Assembly (NCBI GenBank): GCA_028724245.1
Contig: JAQYDI010000085.1
Location: forward strand, 1-57,965
Origin: Lachnospiraceae bacterium
GTDB taxonomy: Bacteria; Bacillota; Clostridia; Lachnospirales; Lachnospiraceae
Length of the DNA stretch: 57,965 bases
Direction of reading: 5' to 3'
A program made the translations under genes and the position numbers. Of the stretch, positions 54,139 to 57,965 are shown in pieces; position 1 is the stretch's first letter, and each line of letters begins with the position of its first letter. The notes beneath the pieces were generated by a model. That model did no database searches and was not told the origin of the DNA. It saw nothing but the letters and a program-made list of their open reading frames with translations.

Positions 54139-55005
54139 CTATATCTCCTCATCCTGCAGGATGACCCACAAAGCCGGCCGGACTGTCACAAAACGACTGC
54201 TGCAGTGAAATCCGCCTTCATCCACAGCCCCATCCGGATCCACACAGGCAATACTGCCGGGAAATTGTCCCGCTGACCGCAGCCACCAGAATGCATATCC
54301 CTGTTCATTCACGCCTGCACCGTTTTTCATTGCCAAAGCAGTCGGCTCTGCTTTGCGATCCGCTTCTGAAAGGATGAATTTACCTGCTTCCCGGGCACTC
54401 AACAGAAAAACACCTTCAGAAGATGAAAAAGAAATCCGCTTTTTTTCATCTTCTGAAAAAGCATGTTGATAGAAAACATCGTTCAGCCACCGGCGGATAT
54501 CCGATTCTTCCCAGGTGCATTCTTCTTTTTTGTCAAAAGGTCTGCTCATAACAGCTTTTTCTGATATAAGCAGCTGCCTTTTGTCTTCCCGGACAGAGGC
54601 AATCCACCGGAGTGCCTCCCTCTCTCCATGCTCTCCCTGCGGCCATGAACCAAAAAGCACAGTACCATCATCCATCTTTTTCAATTCCGTCTGCCTTTCG
54701 AAAAGGATTTCCTGACCATCCATAACAAGTCTGTGGATTGGACGCCACTCCGTCAGCAAAGCCGATACTGTTTCTATCGGCAAAGGCATCAAAGACCGTC
54801 TTTCGACCATGGATTTCAGCTTCGTGGGAAGCACACCGCCGGATTGATCTGATACTTGTTCATGATCTGCCAGAAAATCAAAAAAATCCATAAGAATTGC
54901 TCTCATGGAATCCGGGCTTCGTATTCCGGATTCTTCCTCTTCCAATCCACGAATATGTAAAAATCGATTTATCATATCATCTCTATCCAAACGTATTTTC
55001 GGCAC
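54139..55005 (-). CDS. DUF6273-domain protein
   Basis: About 288 residues. The N-terminal 90 residues are helical. The C-terminal part is a DUF6273 domain (VLFGSWPQG, LLISEKAVMSRPFD, IRRWLNDVFYQHAFSEDEKK, FLLSAREAGKFI, WWLRSAG, VRPALWVIL), clearly related to that in the 36755 protein, without ribbon or coiled coil. No signal peptide. AAGGAG precedes GTG 55005 at 8 nt; GTG 55014 touches the ribosome site and is less likely. It is the first gene of the long operon whose promoter lies at 55100-55128. Confidence 0.85.
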   Translation of the reverse strand: MPKIRLDRDDMINRFLHIRGLEEEESGIRSPDSMRAILMDFFDFLADHEQVSDQSGGVLPTKLKSMVERRSLMPLPIETVSALLTEWRPIHRLVMDGQEILFERQTELKKMDDGTVLFGSWPQGEHGEREALRWIASVREDKRQLLISEKAVMSRPFDKKEECTWEESDIRRWLNDVFYQHAFSEDEKKRISFSSSEGVFLLSAREAGKFILSEADRKAEPTALAMKNGAGVNEQGYAFWWLRSAGQFPGSIACVDPDGAVDEGGFHCSSRFVTVRPALWVILQDEEI

Positions 55006-55099
55006 AGTTTTCACTCCTTTCCTTACATATTATGACATTGAAAAAACATCCTGCCAAAAGCAGTTCTAATGTTCTATATTAATAAAATCATCCTATATG

Positions 55100-55128
55100 A
55101 GTATACTTTATTCGAAAAACATTGTCAA
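55100..55128 (-). promoter_or_regulatory. Near-consensus sigma-70-type promoter of the long operon
   Basis: On the minus strand TTGACA (55128-55123) and TATACT (55105-55100) are separated by exactly 17 bp. Transcription would start near 55093 and run into the DUF6273, SPFH, four-TM and TIR genes. It is the best promoter in the window and implies constitutive or lightly regulated expression. Confidence 0.85.
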
Positions 55129-55154
55129 TTTTTATCGAAATAAACATAAGAAAA

Positions 55155-55177
55155 AGAATCTCGTTACACGAGATTCT
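55155..55177 (-). terminator. Rho-independent terminator after the YARHG gene
   Basis: AGAATCTCGT and ACGAGATTCT form a perfect 10-bp stem with a 3-nt loop, followed on the minus strand by TTTTTCTTATG. A second small hairpin (GTCACT-TC-AGTGAC, 55191-55204) lies between it and the stop codon. It isolates the upstream gene from the promoter of the long operon. Confidence 0.85.
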
Positions 55178-55224
55178 CCGTCTGTGCCTGGTCACTTCAG
55201 TGACATATTCCGCTCTGTATTCAG

Positions 55225-56349
55225 TTATCTGTATCCTTTTTCTTTTTCATAAGCAATAATCAGATCCAGATTCTTCAGTTCATAATCATTCAACAGATTG
55301 TCCGTAAAATTCTCCGGTGCAATCGTTGGTTCATACCATTCAAACTGTTTGAAATATGCCTGCAGTGTTTCATCATCAAACATTCTTCCATGGCGGGCAA
55401 AAATTTCGTTTCTTGCAATTCTGCATTCTTCTTTTGTCAATCCATTCAAATCGGACATTGAAAGATATGTAGTGCTGCTGTTTGGAAGAATACTGTCACC
55501 TGAGGACACATCCATGTATTTCTTCACCTGAGCCGCTTCCTGCACAAACATGCTGCTGTGCATTTTCAGATTCCCGGGCCACTCTCCCCAATCAGCAGGA
55601 TCATCATAATTTACTGCATTAAGCGTATCCGATGCATTCCTGCAATATCTGACACGGATCAATTCACCATTATCAAAGTAGAATCGATAGGAGCAATCAG
55701 CTTCATAGTATGCAAAGATCAGTTCTCCATCTGCATAATAAAAACTCCTGTCCATATCATAAGAGTCATCTCTTCCTGCACTGATCATGACAAGTTCACT
55801 GCCATCCCAACAGGAGATCGTTTCAGCGTTAATCGCATATGTTGAATAAATTCCGGAATCGTATCCTGCCATAATCTGATTGTATTGATTTCGAATATCC
55901 AGAATTTTTTCTTCAACTGCTGATATATCCGAAGATTCATAACTGTCGGCAGTCATACCTTCCTCATAAAATGAACTTTCAGAACCGTTTTCCGCTTCAC
56001 CGGTGAAAACCGGATTTTTATCTTCAAGCATATCCTGACCTGTTTTTCCATGATTTCCCATCACAAATATACATACAGCGATTACTGTTGCCGCAATTAC
56101 CACGCCTGCAGCAATCAATATTCCATTGTACTTTTTCTCTGGCTGAATCCCGGTCCCCCTGTCATGCAGCGCCGGTCTATCCGGTTTGTCAAACTGCGGT
56201 GCTGCTTCCTCTTCATCGAATTGCACCGGTTCATCCGTTTTACCGGTCTCCGAAGTACTTTCTTTTAGTGAATACCCACAGTATTCGCAAAAATTGGAAT
56301 CTGAATCCACTGTGCTTCCGCACAGAGGACATACTTTAACATTTTTCAT
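55225..56349 (-). CDS. Zinc-ribbon, one-TM protein with extracytoplasmic YARHG domain
   Basis: A 374-residue protein. The cytoplasmic ribbon (CPLCGS and CEYCGY) and an acidic linker are followed by a TM helix (GILIAAGVVIAATVIAVCIFVMG, about 76-98). About 270 outer residues follow, the last 85 being a YARHG domain (LTKEECRIARNEIFARHGRM, YFKQFEWYEP). YARHG domains are extracellular and thought to act at the cell wall. AAAGGAG precedes ATG 56349. It is a single-gene transcript between two terminators, which sets it apart from the long operon while sharing its ribbon/TM style. Confidence 0.88.
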   Translation of the reverse strand: MKNVKVCPLCGSTVDSDSNFCEYCGYSLKESTSETGKTDEPVQFDEEEAAPQFDKPDRPALHDRGTGIQPEKKYNGILIAAGVVIAATVIAVCIFVMGNHGKTGQDMLEDKNPVFTGEAENGSESSFYEEGMTADSYESSDISAVEEKILDIRNQYNQIMAGYDSGIYSTYAINAETISCWDGSELVMISAGRDDSYDMDRSFYYADGELIFAYYEADCSYRFYFDNGELIRVRYCRNASDTLNAVNYDDPADWGEWPGNLKMHSSMFVQEAAQVKKYMDVSSGDSILPNSSTTYLSMSDLNGLTKEECRIARNEIFARHGRMFDDETLQAYFKQFEWYEPTIAPENFTDNLLNDYELKNLDLIIAYEKEKGYR

Positions 56350-56419
56350 AGCTTCTCCTTTCCGTCAGCCGATTTCAGGAGTATTTCAGTCTCCATCATC
56401 ATCTGTTCTTTCTGCAGTC

Positions 56420-56448
56420 ATTCTATCAGAATCAAAGTTATGAAGCAA
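56420..56448 (-). promoter_or_regulatory. Candidate promoter of the YARHG gene
   Basis: Minus strand TTGCTT (56448-56443), 17-bp spacer, TGA-TAGAAT extended -10 (TAGAAT 56425-56420), about 70 nt before ATG 56349. A second -10-like TATAAT lies at 56480-56475 without a good -35. The 200-nt gap holds nothing else but the terminator of the preceding gene. Confidence 0.45.
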
Positions 56449-56515
56449 CATTTGACTCTGAATTCCTGCAGTCCATTATATAAAAATACAATTTTCCGTA
56501 TATACAAAAACACCC

Positions 56516-56537
56516 CTGCTTACCTTCCGGTAAGCAG
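56516..56537 (-). terminator. Probable terminator after the LRR gene
   Basis: CTGCTTACC and GGTAAGCAG form a 9-bp stem with a TTCC loop, 12 nt after the stop of the 56550 gene. TTTTT follows on the minus strand after a short GGGTG step, so efficiency is uncertain. Confidence 0.65.
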
Positions 56538-56549
56538 AGATGCCATTCT

Positions 56550-57815
56550 TTAAGCCGGATGCTGTTTCAGCCAGTGTTCCAGAATTTCAAACTCCAGAGA
56601 TCCTCCAAAATTTCCCCGATCCGATGAACGGAACCATTCCTCTTCTGCATGGCTGCTCACACGAAGCTTACCCGACTGAATCTGTTCCTGATCGACTGCA
56701 TCCTGAAAACTGCATATAATATCATCCTCATCAAGATATGTGCAGGAATCAGACCGAAGCGATACCCTTTCTGTGTTCTCATCCTCCCCATAACAGGGAT
56801 GCATTATGTACACTTCCGCCAGTTCATATTCTCTGTTCCACCGGAAACTTTTTACTTCGGAAACCTTTTTCAGTTCCTCATCCCACCGGATGCAGATCAG
56901 GACACCACCGCGCCTGATCCGGGAAAACACAGCCCTGCCTGTATGGAGCAGCGGGATACCGATCACGCCTTTGGAAGCTGTTGCTTTCTTTTCCCTCAGA
57001 AACAGCCTGCTGAAACCGGTCAGACCGCAGGAACATGCTGCAATCTCATATATGGAAGGCATGTTTCGTTTCCAGCGAACAGGCAGATGAACCGCTGTTC
57101 CGGCAAATACACCGGGATCCAGTTCCATGTCTCTGCAATAAGAAACCGGAAATACCGCTTTTTTCAGCGCCGATCCGGCAAATGCGCCATATCCTGCATA
57201 ACGCAGATTCTCCGGGAAATACAGTTCGCAGATTCCTGTAGACTCAAAAGCAAAGCTTTCAATCCTGCACAGACTTTCCGGAAACTTCACTTCCCGAACC
57301 GGCATCCCGGAAAAAGCAAACTTTCCAATGGTTTCCACACCTTCAGGAATTACAATACTCTGCTCCTGTGAAAAACCTGCCATCAGACGCCCTTCTGAAA
57401 TATAGTAAAGACCCCATCTGTGCAGCGCCCAGGGAACAGCGTAAAAACTGTTGATTCCGAATACGACCCTTTGTTTTGCCATCCAGCCTGCTTTCTCCGA
57501 TTCTTCGGTATCATCGTAAATGAAACGATATGCCGTTTCCTCGGCTGTGCAGATATCTTCCAGCTTTGTACATCCGTAAAAACAGCCCGAATGGATCCGT
57601 CTTACACTATCCGGCAGATAGACCGTTTCCAGATTTCTGCAATCTTCAAATGCCCGAATTCCAAGTTCCGTAATACCATAACCGATTTCCACCTGCCGAA
57701 TCATACTTCTGATTTCATGCCAGGGAGGAAGTGGATTTGTGCCGCATGCATAATTCGGCATCTTCCCGCTTCCGGATACACATAAAGTTCCTTCTTCATC
57801 CAAACTCCAGTACAT
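56550..57815 (-). CDS. BspA-type leucine-rich-repeat protein
   Basis: About 421 residues. LRR_5-type units occur in two blocks (ITELGIRAFEDCRNLETVYL, SVRRIHSGCFYGCTKL; GVETIGKFAFSG, SLCRIESFAFEST, NLRYAGYGAFAGS). The remainder is a beta-rich region and an acidic tail with no known motif. There is no signal peptide, unlike surface BspA proteins, so it is probably cytoplasmic like the DUF285 proteins at the other end of the window. AAGGAG 6 nt before ATG 57815 decides the start; an upstream TTG (57848) is in frame but unsupported. Confidence 0.82.
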   Translation of the reverse strand: MYWSLDEEGTLCVSGSGKMPNYACGTNPLPPWHEIRSMIRQVEIGYGITELGIRAFEDCRNLETVYLPDSVRRIHSGCFYGCTKLEDICTAEETAYRFIYDDTEESEKAGWMAKQRVVFGINSFYAVPWALHRWGLYYISEGRLMAGFSQEQSIVIPEGVETIGKFAFSGMPVREVKFPESLCRIESFAFESTGICELYFPENLRYAGYGAFAGSALKKAVFPVSYCRDMELDPGVFAGTAVHLPVRWKRNMPSIYEIAACSCGLTGFSRLFLREKKATASKGVIGIPLLHTGRAVFSRIRRGGVLICIRWDEELKKVSEVKSFRWNREYELAEVYIMHPCYGEDENTERVSLRSDSCTYLDEDDIICSFQDAVDQEQIQSGKLRVSSHAEEEWFRSSDRGNFGGSLEFEILEHWLKQHPA

Positions 57816-57916
57816 AGCTTTCTCCTTTTCTTCTGGACGATCCATCAAACCGGATATTCAATTGTCAAGGTTCCTGATATGTTTCCCATCCCTATTTATG
57901 TAGCGAAACAGTGTTT

Positions 57917-57945
57917 ATTTTAACATAATTTTACAAATATAGCAA
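57917..57945 (-). promoter_or_regulatory. Candidate promoter of the LRR gene
   Basis: Minus strand TTGCTA (57945-57940), 17-bp spacer ending in TGT, TAAAAT (57922-57917), about 100 nt before ATG 57815. A TTGACA (57868-57863) closer to the gene lacks a good -10. No gene is seen from 57816 to the window end. Confidence 0.45.
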
Positions 57946-57965
57946 TATATTTTTATATTTATCGA

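Noticed and set aside
56380-56425. Short minus-strand frame (11 codons) in the leader of the YARHG gene
   Set aside because: No ribosome site; too short to distinguish from chance.

Overview
The window is about 58 kb of gene-dense DNA of moderately low GC. Its codon usage, strong AGGAGG-type Shine-Dalgarno sites, U-tailed hairpin terminators and TTGACA/TATACT-type promoter point to a Firmicute, most likely a gut-type Clostridia (Lachnospiraceae-like); this is inference from style, not from a marker gene. No rRNA, tRNA, CRISPR, transposase, integrase or phage structural gene is seen. All genes but one (8720-9619) are on the minus strand, usually packed with 0-60 nt gaps or with start/stop overlaps. 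No gene-free stretch exceeds about 220 bases.

Reading in the direction of transcription (right to left): (A) 57815-56550, a BspA-type leucine-rich-repeat protein on its own; (B) 56349-55225, a zinc-ribbon/one-TM/YARHG envelope protein on its own; (C) from a near-consensus promoter at 55100-55128, a long run: DUF6273 protein, SPFH protein with many zinc ribbons, four-TM protein, zinc-ribbon TIR protein, two members of a coiled-coil/TPR/TM family, two small proteins, a Ycf46-like AAA+ ATPase, the third family member, two zinc-ribbon membrane proteins, a cell-wall amidase lipoprotein, a zinc-ribbon DUF6273 protein, a small beta-domain protein and a papain-like cysteine peptidase. After a 158-nt gap come a PP2C phosphatase, a kinase with Sel1 repeats, an FHA-kinase, a soluble FtsH-like AAA+ protease fused to a degenerate Clp-type AAA+ and a receiver-like domain, and a small protein, closed by a strong terminator at 26520-26557; (D) an Hsp70-like ATPase, a helical protein, a second copy of the small beta domain, a HEPN-like/pseudokinase protein, an acidic tail-anchored protein, a secreted-face vWA protein, a GTPase with its GAP1-type partner, an XRE-type regulator, a membrane FHA protein, a SEDS (RodA/FtsW) glycosyltransferase and a class B penicillin-binding protein; (E) a divergent kinase-like gene on the plus strand, then a PP2C phosphatase, a kinase, two vWA-type proteins, an inactivated SF1-helicase-like protein and two tandem DUF285 repeat proteins running off the left edge.

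Together the genes look like one very large signalling machine. It has three clearly HRD-type Ser/Thr kinases, one divergent kinase, one pseudokinase, two PP2C phosphatases and two FHA readers. Around these sit vWA proteins, a GTPase, chaperone and protease AAA+ machines, a TIR putative NADase, an SPFH membrane scaffold, and an extracytoplasmic arm (SEDS, PBP, amidase, vWA sensor, YARHG). Two known arrangements are recognisable inside it: a TerY-P-like triad (vWA, kinase, PP2C), and a layout like the actinobacterial fha-rodA-pbpA-pstP-pkn cluster. The GTPase/GAP1 pair is typical of NTP-dependent conflict or multicellularity-associated systems. The combination as a whole is not one I recognise as a described system. 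A membrane-tethered stress, conflict or cell-envelope checkpoint is the most economical reading, and it is an inference.
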